NCBI GenBank assembly: GCA_934691935.1
Contig: CAKUTH010000007.1
Coordinates: 124,001-188,000 of the forward strand
Origin: an uncultured Candidatus Melainabacteria bacterium
GTDB taxonomy: Bacteria > Cyanobacteriota > Vampirovibrionia > Gastranaerophilales > Gastranaerophilaceae
DNA: 64,000 bases
Direction: 5' to 3'
The notes below the pieces were generated by a model that worked only from the letters and a program-made list of their open reading frames with translations, did not search any database and was not told the DNA's origin. Positions 23,632-32,494 of this stretch are shown here, piece after piece. Numbering within the stretch: the first letter of the stretch is position 1; each line of letters starts with the position of its first letter. Both the position numbers and the translations under genes were made by a program.

Positions 23632-25275
23632 CTACATCATTCCGCCCATACCACCCATGCCAGCAGGCATTGCAGGTTCTGGTTTTTCTTCTGGAATATC
23701 AACAACTGCAGCTTCTGTTGTCAACAACATAGAACCAACTGATGCTGCGTTTTCCAATGCTGAACGAGTAACCTTGGCTGGGTCAACGATACCTGATTTG
23801 AACATATCAACATATTCATCATTCAATGCATCATAGCCATAAGCTGAATCGTGAGATGTTACTGTATCAACCACAACATCGGCTTTCGCACCAGCGTTAT
23901 GAGCAATTGATCTAAGTGGTACATCAAGAGATGCTGTCAAAATTTTGAAACCAATTTTTTCATCATCTGAGCTAAATGTTGTAGTTTCAAGTTCCTTAGC
24001 CAATTTTTGTTGAACTCTAACAAGAGCAACGCCACCACCAGGAACAATACCTTCTTCATTAGCTGCACGAGTTGCATTCAAAGCATCTTCAATTCTTAAT
24101 TTTCTTTCTTTAAGTTCAACTTCTGAAGCTGCACCGACTTCAATAACTGCAACACCGCCTGAAAGTTTAGCTACACGTTCTTGAAGTTTTTCTCTATCGT
24201 ATTCAGAATCAGAGCTTTCGATTTGTTTTCTGATTAAACGAACTCTTTCTTGAACTGCAGATTTTGTTTCATCTCCAACAACGATTGTTGTTTCATCTTT
24301 TGTTACAGAAACACGTTTAGCTTTACCTAACATTTGAGTTGTAACGTTTTCCAACTTGATACCAAGTTCTTCTGTAAACATTTCACCGCCAGTTAAAATT
24401 GCGATATCTTCAAGCATAGCTTTTCTTCTATCGCCAAAGCCAGGAGCTTTTACTGCAACTGCTCTCAAAACTTTTCTCATTGTGTTAACAACTAATGTTG
24501 CAAGAGCTTCGCCTTCAACATCTTCTGCAATCAACAACAAAGATTTGCCATCACGAGCAACTTGTTCCAACAACGGAACCATATCTGAGATAAGGTTGAT
24601 TTTCTTGTTGCAACAGAATACATAAGCATCTTCCAAAACAGCTTCCATTCTTTCTGGATCTGTAACAAAGTATGGTGACAAGTAACCTTTATCAAATTGC
24701 ATACCTTCAACAACTTTCAAGTTAGTACCGAAAGACTTGCTTTCTTCAACAGTGATAACACCATCATGTCCAACTTTTTCCATAGCCTCTGCAATAAGTC
24801 CGCCGATTTCTTTGTTGTTACCAGCAGAAATAGCAGCAACTTGAGCGATTTCTTCTTTTGTATTAACAGGTCTTGACATATCTTTGATTTCTTTAACAGA
24901 AAGTTCAACAGCTTTATCAATACCGCGTTTCATAGACATTGGATTTGCACCTGCTGTCAAGTTTTTCAAACCTTCTCTAACTATAGCTTGAGCTAAAACT
25001 GATGCAGTTGTAGTACCATCACCAGCTACATCGTTTGTTCTTGAAGAAACTTCTTTAAGAAGTTGTGCACCTGCATTTTCAAGTCCATCTTTAAGTTCAA
25101 TTTCTTTTGCAATAGTAACACCATCATTAACGATTTGAGGTGCGCCATATTTCTTTTCCAAAATTACGTTTCTGCCTTTAGGTCCAAGTGTAACCTTAAC
25201 GGCATCTGCTACTGCATCTATACCTTTTAGAAGCGATTTTCTAGCTTCTTCATTAAATACTATACGTTTTGCCAT
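23632..25275 (-). CDS. groL: Chaperonin GroEL (Cpn60)
   Basis: This ATP-dependent 60-kDa folding chaperonin is 547 aa from the family start MAKRIVFNEEARKSLLKG. An ATG four codons upstream directly abuts the AGGAG ribosome site, so the second ATG is preferred. Hallmarks are LGPKGRNVILEKKYGAPQIV, NDVAGDGTTTASVLAQA, and the C-terminal GGMGGMM tail. It follows groES but is separated from it by about 170 nt that include repeat element D. No CIRCE operator was found upstream of the operon. Confidence 0.98.
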   Translation of the reverse strand: MAKRIVFNEEARKSLLKGIDAVADAVKVTLGPKGRNVILEKKYGAPQIVNDGVTIAKEIELKDGLENAGAQLLKEVSSRTNDVAGDGTTTASVLAQAIVREGLKNLTAGANPMSMKRGIDKAVELSVKEIKDMSRPVNTKEEIAQVAAISAGNNKEIGGLIAEAMEKVGHDGVITVEESKSFGTNLKVVEGMQFDKGYLSPYFVTDPERMEAVLEDAYVFCCNKKINLISDMVPLLEQVARDGKSLLLIAEDVEGEALATLVVNTMRKVLRAVAVKAPGFGDRRKAMLEDIAILTGGEMFTEELGIKLENVTTQMLGKAKRVSVTKDETTIVVGDETKSAVQERVRLIRKQIESSDSEYDREKLQERVAKLSGGVAVIEVGAASEVELKERKLRIEDALNATRAANEEGIVPGGGVALVRVQQKLAKELETTTFSSDDEKIGFKILTASLDVPLRSIAHNAGAKADVVVDTVTSHDSAYGYDALNDEYVDMFKSGIVDPAKVTRSALENAASVGSMLLTTEAAVVDIPEEKPEPAMPAGMGGMGGMM

Positions 25276-25319
25276 TTTTATTTGCATCTCCTTTTAATTT
25301 TTCGTATTAATACTTTAAA

Positions 25320-25444
25320 AAGTGAATAAGTGAATAGGTTAATAAGGGAATAAGTGCATTTCATTCGCGTTGCTCAAAAACAGCTTTGGTGCATAGCACC
25401 TGATACGAACTTATTCTCCTATTCACTTTGTATCTTATTCACTT
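25320..25444 (-). repeat. Repeat element D inside the groES-groEL operon
   Basis: The left arm AGTGAATAAGTGAATAGG (then TTAATAAGGGAATAAG) ends in AAGTGCATTTC at 25362. The right arm, GATACGAACTTATTC and onward (25402-25444), is its approximate inverse. The centre contains GGTGC-ATA-GCACC. The right arm touches the groES stop codon. Confidence 0.85.
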
Positions 25445-25729
25445 CTACTCAATCACTGCTAATGCGTCTTTTACAGACAAGATTTTGTATTCAACGCCAT
25501 CCATTTTAATATCAGTACCTGCATATTTTGCATAAAGAACAGTTTCACCAACTTTAACATCCATTGGTTCTCTTTCACCTTTTTCGTTCATTTTTCCTTC
25601 ACCAACAGCAACTACTTCACCTTTTTGAGGTTTTTCTTTAGCACTGTCAGGAATAAAAATTCCGCCTGAAGTTTGTTCAGTGTCTTCAATAACTTTAATA
25701 ACAATTCTGTCACCTAATGGTTTTAACAT
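25445..25729 (-). CDS. groS: Co-chaperonin GroES (Cpn10)
   Basis: This 94-aa heptameric lid of the GroEL chamber begins MLKPLGDRIVIKVIEDTEQT. The mobile loop SGGIFIPDSAKEKPQKGEVV is canonical, and the end is VKDALAVIE. AAGGAGA precedes the ATG. A TATAAT box lies at 25782-25787 on the minus strand, about 55 nt upstream. A CTTAAG-TTT-CTTAAG palindrome (25812-25826) further upstream is a possible control site in place of CIRCE. Confidence 0.97.
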   Translation of the reverse strand: MLKPLGDRIVIKVIEDTEQTSGGIFIPDSAKEKPQKGEVVAVGEGKMNEKGEREPMDVKVGETVLYAKYAGTDIKMDGVEYKILSVKDALAVIE

Positions 25730-25898
25730 AATATCTCTCCTTTTTCTCTGTACTGGTCATAATTTTAGGATAAACCTCAATATTATACTTATACAACGAT
25801 TTTTTAAAAATCTTAAGTTTCTTAAGGAAAAATTAATTATCTGTTTACAAAATCTCATCAAAAAAGTTGTAATCGCTTAAAGATAACCTCTCAGGCTA

Positions 25899-25927
25899 TA
25901 AACAAAATTTGGTTTTTATGATATTCT
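25899..25927 (+). promoter_or_regulatory. Possible leaderless promoter of the peptide-binding protein gene
   Basis: TAAACA (25899-25904), 17 nt, TATTCT (25922-25927), then 6 nt to the ATG. Both boxes are weak, but the geometry matches the stronger mlaE, pyrF and acpS cases, and no Shine-Dalgarno is present. Confidence 0.4.
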
Positions 25928-25933
25928 TAAACT

Positions 25934-27763
25934 ATGAAACGGGTTGCTTTAATTGTCTTAGTTTTATTAATAATTTTAGGTGTAGGCAAGGCTTGTATAA
26001 GAAGGGATTTGCCGACATCCGACAAGCCTGTTTTACGTCCAAAAACGCAGGAGTTAACTTCAGATTATCCAATTCAAAAAAATATTACAATAAATGGCAT
26101 CGACTATTTGCAATCGCAAGTACCAAACGGGGATTTTGGCGGAACATTTGTGACATCCACAATAGGTGAAGGTCCAAAAACATTTAATCCATTCAATTCC
26201 AAAGATAATATTTCCTCACAAATGTCAGAAATCATGTATGATGGACTTGTTACAACAAATCCAGTAACAGGGGAAACCATACCTAAACTTGCAAAATCCT
26301 TTAGCGTAAATGGTAAAGACTATATTATAAATCTTCGACACGGAATAACATGGTCTGACGGCAGACCAATCACCGCCGACGATGTTGTCTTTACTTGGGA
26401 TAAAATAATTTTTGGCGGTTACGGAAACACCTCAACTCGTGATTCTGTAATTATTGATGGAAAACTTCCAACAGTAACCAAACTTGATAATTACACAGTA
26501 AAATTTACAACCCCAAAACCTTTTGCACCGTTTTTGCGAATGTTATCAAATCCGATTGCTCCAAAACACATCTTTGAACCAGCTGTAAACAGAGGCAAAG
26601 CTTATTTCGACGGCTTTTTGTCAACCAATACCAATCCAAAAGAATTTGTTACTTCTGGCGCATACAGAATAATAGAATATGTACCAGCACAACGAGTTGT
26701 ATTTGAAAAAAATCCAAATTATTACATTATAAATAAAAAGAAACAAAAACTTCCATACCTTGAAAAACTGGTATATTTAATAGTCGGGGATATAAACAAT
26801 CAAGTTTTAAAGTTTGAAGGTGGAGAACTTGACGAGATTAGCCTTCAAGGGGCAAATGTTGCACGTTTTAAAGAAATGGAAAAACATTCTGATTTTACGG
26901 TTTACAATATAGGTCCTGACACTGGAACAATGTATTTGTCCATGAATATGAATAATCGCCGTGATGAAAATGGTAAGTTTTATGTTGACCCTAAAAAGCA
27001 AATGTGGTTTCAAGATAAGAATTTTCGACAAGCTGTAGATTATGCGATTGATAGAAAAAATATGGTATTTAATATTGCAAATGGACTTGGCTTCCCGCTT
27101 TTTACACCAGAAACATTAAATTCTATATTTTTGAACAAAAATTTGAAACCTTACGACAAAGACATTACGAAATCACGTGAGCTTTTGCAAAAATCTGGAT
27201 TTTATTGGGATAAAGCTGGGCATTTGCTAGATAAATTTGGCAACCACGTTGAATTTGACCTATTTACCAACGCTGGCAACACTGAACGCGAAGCTATCGG
27301 GGTTATGGTAAAACAAGACCTTGAGGACTTGGGGATGAAAGTTAATTTCAAACCAATAGAATTCAACTCGCTTGTAAACAGACTTATGTCAACACTTGAT
27401 TGGGATATGGTAATCATGGGCTTTACAGGCTCTCCACTAGAACCTAATGGCGGTAAAAACGTTTGGCTATCGGACGGAACATTGCACATCTTTAATCAAA
27501 GACTTGAAAAAGACATAAATAGTCCTCGCTACAAATTTGAAAAACGTTTGGATTATTTGTACACGCAGGGAGCTCTCGCTACAAAATTTGAGGATAGAAA
27601 AAAATATTACGATGAATATCAGGCTATCGTTTATGACGAAAAACCTTTAATATACATATATTCACCAATAAGAATTGTCGCACTTAGAAACAAATTCAAA
27701 AACATATATCCGACAAGTCTTGGCGGAGTGACACACAATATTGAGGAAATTTATAAGGAGTGA
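25934..27763 (+). CDS. Peptide/oligopeptide ABC transporter substrate-binding protein
   Basis: This 609-aa SBP_bac_5 family (DppA/OppA-like) protein is exported. The N-terminal hydrophobic signal ends GVGKAC, a possible but imperfect lipobox. Family motifs are GEGPKTFNPFNS, IMYDGLVTTNPVTGE, LRHGITWSDGRPITADDVVF and the repeated KFxxxxLD-type segments toward the C-terminus. It would bind peptides in the periplasm and deliver them to the two permeases downstream. Repeat element E separates it from dppB. The ligand is unknown, and nickel or sugar uptake also occurs in this family. Confidence 0.9.
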   Translation: MKRVALIVLVLLIILGVGKACIRRDLPTSDKPVLRPKTQELTSDYPIQKNITINGIDYLQSQVPNGDFGGTFVTSTIGEGPKTFNPFNSKDNISSQMSEIMYDGLVTTNPVTGETIPKLAKSFSVNGKDYIINLRHGITWSDGRPITADDVVFTWDKIIFGGYGNTSTRDSVIIDGKLPTVTKLDNYTVKFTTPKPFAPFLRMLSNPIAPKHIFEPAVNRGKAYFDGFLSTNTNPKEFVTSGAYRIIEYVPAQRVVFEKNPNYYIINKKKQKLPYLEKLVYLIVGDINNQVLKFEGGELDEISLQGANVARFKEMEKHSDFTVYNIGPDTGTMYLSMNMNNRRDENGKFYVDPKKQMWFQDKNFRQAVDYAIDRKNMVFNIANGLGFPLFTPETLNSIFLNKNLKPYDKDITKSRELLQKSGFYWDKAGHLLDKFGNHVEFDLFTNAGNTEREAIGVMVKQDLEDLGMKVNFKPIEFNSLVNRLMSTLDWDMVIMGFTGSPLEPNGGKNVWLSDGTLHIFNQRLEKDINSPRYKFEKRLDYLYTQGALATKFEDRKKYYDEYQAIVYDEKPLIYIYSPIRIVALRNKFKNIYPTSLGGVTHNIEEIYKE

Positions 27764-27873
27764 AAAGTGAGAAGTGAAACGTGAAAAGTCTGTTTAGGTG
27801 CTACGCACAAAAATAATATTTCGAACGAAGTGAGCTAAAAGGTCTTTTCACTTTTCACCTTTCACTTCTCACT
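27760..27873 (+). repeat. Repeat element E between binding protein and permease
   Basis: The left arm (27760-27791) uses GTGAAAA/GTGAGAA units, overlaps the stop of the binding-protein gene and ends in AAGTCTGTTTAGG. The right arm (27841-27873) is its inverse. The centre holds GGTGCTACGCAC and CGAACGAAGTGAG, which resemble the pilin leader insert at 8740-8890. Confidence 0.85.
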
Positions 27874-27882
27874 AAAAAACAC

Positions 27883-28860
27883 ATGCAAATCATAAAATAC
27901 ATTCTAAAACGCATACTACAAACCATACCGCTACTTATTCTCGTATCGCTGATAAGTTTTTTTATCATACGCTTATCTCCAGTTGATCCGTTAGCAGAAT
28001 TAAGGTTGAACCCGTCAGTTTCAAAAGAAACATTGCAAGCAGAAACTCAACGTCTTGGTCTCGACAAACCAATTATCGTTCAATACGGCAAATGGGCAAA
28101 ATCGTTTATAAAAGGTGACTTGGGGGTAACTTCAACAGGAGAAAAGGTTAGCGCAAAACTAAAAGAACGAATTCCAAACACACTTTTGCTTACGGTTATT
28201 GTAATATTTTTATCGTGGGCTGTCGGCGTGCCTCTCGGGATTTTGTCCGCTATCTATTGGAAAACACCATTTGATAGAATTTTAACTTTTTTAACGAGTA
28301 TAGGAATGGCTATTCCGTCATTTTTCTTTGCGGTGTTATTACTAATTTTTGCCGTAAAAACAGGTTGGTTTCCCGTAGGCGGGTTAACAAGTTCGAACTT
28401 TTTAGAAATGAGCTTTGGACAAAAAGTTTGGGATATAACTCATCACCTTGTTTTGCCAGTAACCGTATTGTTTACGTTATCATTGGCGGGTTTGCAACGA
28501 CAAATGAGGGCTAATTTGCTTGACGTTATGGATAGCGACTATGTGAAATTTGCAAGAGCAAAAGGATTAAGCGAGTTTAAGGTAATATTTAAACATGCAC
28601 TGCGCAATGCCATAAATCCACTTATTACCCTTTTAGGATTTGAGTTTGCAGGGCTATTAAGCGGAGCTGCGCTGACCGAATATGTTTTTCAATATCCAGG
28701 ACTTGGCAGACTAATACTTGAAGCCGTCTTGAAATCTGATATAAACCTTGTTATGGCATCTTTGATGATGGGGGCTGTAATGCTGGTTGTCGGAAATTTG
28801 ATTGCTGATATATTGCTTATTATCACTGATCCTCGGATTAGAGAAGGGAGTCAGGCATGA
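27883..28860 (+). CDS. Peptide ABC transporter permease, DppB type
   Basis: This 325-aa inner-membrane permease has about six helices. The N-terminus (ILKRILQTIPLLILVSLISF, then FIIRLSPVDPLAELR) is the DppB/OppB signature. The EAA loop is seen in YVKFARAKGLSEFKVIFKHA, then LRNAINPLIT, the coupling surface for the ATPase. No Shine-Dalgarno is visible; the gene starts 10 nt after repeat E. The stop overlaps the next start (ATGA). Confidence 0.93.
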   Translation: MQIIKYILKRILQTIPLLILVSLISFFIIRLSPVDPLAELRLNPSVSKETLQAETQRLGLDKPIIVQYGKWAKSFIKGDLGVTSTGEKVSAKLKERIPNTLLLTVIVIFLSWAVGVPLGILSAIYWKTPFDRILTFLTSIGMAIPSFFFAVLLLIFAVKTGWFPVGGLTSSNFLEMSFGQKVWDITHHLVLPVTVLFTLSLAGLQRQMRANLLDVMDSDYVKFARAKGLSEFKVIFKHALRNAINPLITLLGFEFAGLLSGAALTEYVFQYPGLGRLILEAVLKSDINLVMASLMMGAVMLVVGNLIADILLIITDPRIREGSQA

Positions 28861-29924
28861 TAAAAGACCTTATAAAACAACTTTGGAAAGATAAATTTGC
28901 AAGACTAGCGCTTGTGGTGCTTGGCACAATATATTTTGCACTGTTTTTTGCAGATTTTATTGCACCATATACAAAAGATTTTTCAGATAGAACGATGGCT
29001 TATGTGCCACCGTCAAAAATATTTACAATTGATGAAAACGGCAAATTCTCAAAACCTTACACATATAACTACAAACGAGAATTTGACCCTGATGAGCTAA
29101 AAATAGTCTATACCTTAGACAAAAGTGAAAAACATTATGTAAAATTCTTTTCGCAAGGTCAAAAATACAAATTTTTGGGCTTAATCCCTATGAAACGCCA
29201 CCTTGTCACAACAGATAAAAACGGTCGACTTTACTTGCTTGGAACAGACATTAACGGACGCGATGTTTTTTCAAGAATTCTTTTTGGTGGAAGAATTTCT
29301 ATGACAATCGGATTTTTAGCTTTATTTGTTTTATTTCCTATAGGACTTTTGTATGGCGGGATTGCAGGGTATTTGGGCGGAAAAACCGACATAATTATGA
29401 TGCGATTTGCAGAAGCAGTTATGTCTATTCCAAGTTTTTATCTGCTTATAATTTTAGCGTCAATTCTCCCATCAGGCATGACAAGTATTCAAAGGTTCAT
29501 GCTTATTGTCGTAATCCTTGCCTTGATTGGCTGGGCTGGGTTTGCAAGAGTTGTCAGAGGAATGGTTTTATCCATCAAAAATCAAGAATATGTGCAATCT
29601 GCAAAGTCAATTGGAGCTTCAAAATTTAGGATTATAGTAAAACATATATTACCTCAGACAACAAGTTTTGTAATTGTAGCGATGACCTTGTCCGTGCCAT
29701 CATATATATTGTCAGAATCAGGCTTGAGCTTTTTAGGACTTGGAATACAACAACCAGATGCAAGCTGGGGAAATATGCTAAAAGAAGCACAAGAGTACAC
29801 CAACATTATTTATAGACCTTGGCTTTTAACCCCAGGATTTTTAATTTTTATTGCGGTGTTGGCATTTAATTTAATAGGTGATACAATTAGAGATGTACTT
29901 GATCCAAAAAGTAAGGTCAGATAA
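28857..29924 (+). CDS. Peptide ABC transporter permease, DppC type
   Basis: This 355-aa partner permease has an EAA loop (YVQSAKSIGASKFRIIVKHI, then LPQT) and the N-terminal family motif YLLGTDINGRDVFSRILFGG. Between the first helix and that motif lies an enlarged polar insert (residues about 40-125) expected on the periplasmic side. It is coupled to the upstream permease through an ATGA overlap. No DppD/DppF ATPase genes follow, so ATPases must be supplied from elsewhere. Repeat element F follows. Confidence 0.92.
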   Translation: MIKDLIKQLWKDKFARLALVVLGTIYFALFFADFIAPYTKDFSDRTMAYVPPSKIFTIDENGKFSKPYTYNYKREFDPDELKIVYTLDKSEKHYVKFFSQGQKYKFLGLIPMKRHLVTTDKNGRLYLLGTDINGRDVFSRILFGGRISMTIGFLALFVLFPIGLLYGGIAGYLGGKTDIIMMRFAEAVMSIPSFYLLIILASILPSGMTSIQRFMLIVVILALIGWAGFARVVRGMVLSIKNQEYVQSAKSIGASKFRIIVKHILPQTTSFVIVAMTLSVPSYILSESGLSFLGLGIQQPDASWGNMLKEAQEYTNIIYRPWLLTPGFLIFIAVLAFNLIGDTIRDVLDPKSKVR

Positions 29925-29930
29925 AAAAGG

Positions 29931-30049
29931 CAGTAAGATACTAAGATACTAGGGCACTAAGTTCGTATCAAAGTAGTTTGGGGCAGATTGTTATTAGCTA
30001 TTACAATGTAAACACTTAGTGCCTTAGAGACTTAGTATCTTAGTAACTT
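29931..30049 (+). repeat. Repeat element F
   Basis: Left arm 29931-29965 (AGATACTAAGATACTAGGGC then ACTAAG), inner block AAGTTCGTATC. Right arm 30011-30049 is its inverse (CTTAGTGCCTTAGAGACTTA then GTATC). The core between the arms is about 45 nt, unrelated to the other elements apart from the inner block. Confidence 0.85.
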
Positions 30050-30069
30050 CAAATAAGAATGGAGCACAA

Positions 30070-30780
30070 ATGGAATATATTGACATCTTGATAAGAATAC
30101 TTTCCGCATTATTACTCGGTTTTATAATCGGGTTAGAACGAGAAATGACAAATAAATATGCAGGCTTAAGAACAAATATTTTGGTATGTCTTGGTGCTTG
30201 TATTTTTACAATAATATCAATATATGGTTTTCCTACATTTGCCGACGGTGACAACGTAATCGTTTCTCAAGCAACTGGGGTAAGAGATACAGCTCGTATT
30301 GCAGCTCAGGTAGTTACTGGTATTGGTTTTATCGGTGGTGGTACAGTATTAAGACATGGTGCTAATGTATTTGGATTGACAACAGCAGCAACATTATGGG
30401 TTGCAGCAAGCATTGGTATGGCTTGTGGCGCAGGAATGTACAGTGTAGCTATCATTGGAACAATCCTTTCTATTATAACCCTAGTATCTGTAAGAGTTTT
30501 TGAAAAAAATATTTTGGTTTCAAGCACAAAAAATACAAAACGTTTAAGAGTAAATATTACCTGTATCAATGAAAAATCAGACAATATTTATAATTATCTA
30601 ATAGAAAACTACTCTCATTTGAGAGAAATTTCAAAAAAATTAAATAAACAAGATGAAAATCTCACAAAAATCAATGTTATACTTGATGTAGTAGGCAAAA
30701 AACCTATACAAACAATGTACAAGACATTTCAAAAAGTTGAAGGAATAGAATCAATTTCAATTCAAGAATTTGTGGAATAA
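30070..30780 (+). CDS. MgtC/SapB family membrane protein
   Basis: This 236-aa inner-membrane protein has four or five helices in the first 145 residues. Family hallmarks are LLGFIIGLEREMTNKYAGLRTN and VVTGIGFIGGGTVLRHG, then LTTAATLWVAASIGMACG. A soluble C-terminal domain of about 85 residues looks ACT-like. MgtC proteins are linked to growth at low magnesium and to membrane-potential control; the precise role is not clear. GGAG precedes the ATG. It overlaps convergently with the histidine kinase gene by 19 nt. Confidence 0.9.
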   Translation: MEYIDILIRILSALLLGFIIGLEREMTNKYAGLRTNILVCLGACIFTIISIYGFPTFADGDNVIVSQATGVRDTARIAAQVVTGIGFIGGGTVLRHGANVFGLTTAATLWVAASIGMACGAGMYSVAIIGTILSIITLVSVRVFEKNILVSSTKNTKRLRVNITCINEKSDNIYNYLIENYSHLREISKKLNKQDENLTKINVILDVVGKKPIQTMYKTFQKVEGIESISIQEFVE

Positions 30781-31442
30781 TCTTGAACAACAGGTAAAAC
30801 TATTTCAAACTCAGTTTTTTCTTCAGTAGAACTGTTCAATTTCAATTCTGCATTTTGGGCTTTCAAATTAGTTGCGCAAATATGCAATCCCAAGCCTGAA
30901 CCTGTTTGTTTTGTTGTAAAACCTTCTTCAAATATTGCTTGTTGTTTATCTTTTGAAATCGGCATTCCATTATTAGAAATTTTTATACAAACATTATTTT
31001 TATCTAATTCTGTTGATATTTTAATTTCTCCGTTATCATTGATTGCTTCAATCGCATTTTTTATAATATTTACAATGCAGGCTAAAAATTTATTCTCGTC
31101 AATATAAACTGGAGCATCAGCGTTTAATTCAGAACTTATTTTAATATTTTTCTCTCCTATATAAACTTTTGAAAGTCTTATGCCCTCATCCAAAACTGAC
31201 TTTATTTCACAAACACTCGGAGAATAATTGTTGAGCGATTTTAAATCCAAAAGGTTATTATTCATAATTTTTAACGACTTATTTATGCAATTGAGCGCAT
31301 TTTCTATTGAAGAATTTTTTATTCCATCTTTTTCAAGATTTTTTTTAATTATCTGTGTATAAAGTTCGCAAATAGATAGGTGATTTCTTATTTCATGCGC
31401 AATGCATCTTGATTGTTCGCTTATAATATTTGTGTTTGTCAT
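30762..31442 (-). CDS. Soluble sensor histidine kinase
   Basis: This 226-aa kinase is reduced to the transmitter module. The HisKA-like motif is CIAHEIRNHLS, with phospho-acceptor His at residue 16. A HATPase_c domain includes NIIKNAIEAIND (N box), ISNNGMPISKD (G1-like) and GSGLGLHICATNL (G2). There is no sensor or membrane segment, so it must receive signals from another protein. ATG 31442 is chosen for its AAGGGA ribosome site; an upstream ATG (31478) falls against a hairpin. It lies downstream of the response regulator gene, which is its likely partner. Confidence 0.88.
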   Translation of the reverse strand: MTNTNIISEQSRCIAHEIRNHLSICELYTQIIKKNLEKDGIKNSSIENALNCINKSLKIMNNNLLDLKSLNNYSPSVCEIKSVLDEGIRLSKVYIGEKNIKISSELNADAPVYIDENKFLACIVNIIKNAIEAINDNGEIKISTELDKNNVCIKISNNGMPISKDKQQAIFEEGFTTKQTGSGLGLHICATNLKAQNAELKLNSSTEEKTEFEIVLPVVQDYSTNS

Positions 31443-31479
31443 AATTTCCCTTTTCAACACGTTTGTAATTTCAAGCATA

Positions 31480-31513
31480 AAGGTTCAGTCGCAAAACTTG
31501 ACCGAACCTTTAT
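31480..31513 (-). promoter_or_regulatory. Hairpin between response regulator and kinase genes
   Basis: A 12-bp stem (AAAGGTTCAGTC with GACCGAACCTTT, one G-U pair) has a loop of about 10 nt. Only three T follow on the minus strand. It may be a weak terminator or processing site that lowers kinase expression relative to the regulator. Confidence 0.5.
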
Positions 31514-31542
31514 TACTTATGGTAAGATATTTTTTAGAAGGA

Positions 31543-32238
31543 TTAAACAGCCATTTTTAAACGTTTTCTGTTGGCAAAACCGTTATTCAACGCATATAAA
31601 ACAGCTTGAGTTCTGTCATTAACTTGCAATTTTTGGAAAATATTATTTACGTGAGTTTTAACTGTAGTTTCTGAAATAAATAATTTTCCTGCAATACCTT
31701 TGTAGTTATTACCCTGAGTGAGTAAATCCAAAACTTCTTCTTCTCTTGCTGTCAAATATGTAAGAAGATTTTCTTCTGCTGATTCTGCTTCTTCTTTGAA
31801 AGAATTTTGGAAGTATTCGAAGAATCTTGAAGTAAGAGTTGTTGGAAGATAAATTTTTCCAGACACAACTTCATCAATCGCATAAATCAATTGAGCTGAA
31901 GCCATAGTTTTTAAGATATAACCTTTAGCACCTAATTTCATAGCTCTAAAAATCAAATCTGCATCATCATAAGCACTCAATGCAATAACTTTCACACCCA
32001 AATCCAATTTTTCTAATTCTTGAATAGCCTGCAAACCGTCTTTTTCTGGCATATTTACATCCATTAGAATTACATCAGGACGATATTTTTTAGCTAAATT
32101 TATACCCATATTTGCGCTTGTTGTAGTCGCAACAACTTCATAACTACTTTCAAGCGTAATTAATTCTTTTACCCCTCTTAAATGATCCGCATTATCATCA
32201 ATTAAAAGTACTCTTGCTTTTCTTTTAAATTCTCTCAT
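31543..32238 (-). CDS. NarL/FixJ-type response regulator, partner of the soluble kinase
   Basis: This 231-aa regulator has a receiver domain at about 8-125, with acidic D14/D15, phospho-acceptor D60 in VILMDVNMP and the switch region ALSAYD. The conserved Lys is in YILKTM. A LuxR-type helix-turn-helix lies near the C-terminus: LTAREEEVLDLL, then TVKTHVNNIFQKL. GGGAGA precedes the ATG. The kinase follows 100 nt downstream on the same strand, so the two likely form one two-component system. Targets are unknown. Confidence 0.94.
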   Translation of the reverse strand: MREFKRKARVLLIDDNADHLRGVKELITLESSYEVVATTTSANMGINLAKKYRPDVILMDVNMPEKDGLQAIQELEKLDLGVKVIALSAYDDADLIFRAMKLGAKGYILKTMASAQLIYAIDEVVSGKIYLPTTLTSRFFEYFQNSFKEEAESAEENLLTYLTAREEEVLDLLTQGNNYKGIAGKLFISETTVKTHVNNIFQKLQVNDRTQAVLYALNNGFANRKRLKMAV

Positions 32239-32381
32239 CTTACCATCTCCCTGTTATTTAAGTTCCTTCTACACTATAAATACTACAACTTTTAGAGGGT
32301 ATTTTTCATCCATGTCCTGATTGATATTGGCTTAATAATAGTTTGAGAATTTGTCCTACATCTTTGGATTGATAATTCACC

Positions 32382-32434
32382 TCAACCATGCTCTACACCA
32401 TGCTTCTCAAGTTTTGACCGCATGGTTGATTTTT
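32382..32434. other. Long-loop inverted repeat upstream of rmuC
   Basis: Perfect 10-bp arms TCAACCATGC (32382-32391) and GCATGGTTGA (32420-32429) enclose 28 nt and are followed by five T. It lies in a 256-bp divergent gap. On the plus strand it resembles a terminator with no gene to terminate; on the minus strand it would fold in the regulator leader. Confidence 0.55.
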
Positions 32435-32494
32435 GAAATCATCTAATATATTTGGATTAGTATTCTTGTGGTATAATTTCAATATAGAGAGGAT

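Noticed and set aside
25730..25933. CIRCE/HrcA operator upstream of groES
   Set aside because: The TTAGCACTC-N9-GAGTGCTAA element is absent. Only a CTTAAG-TTT-CTTAAG palindrome is present, which has no known role.
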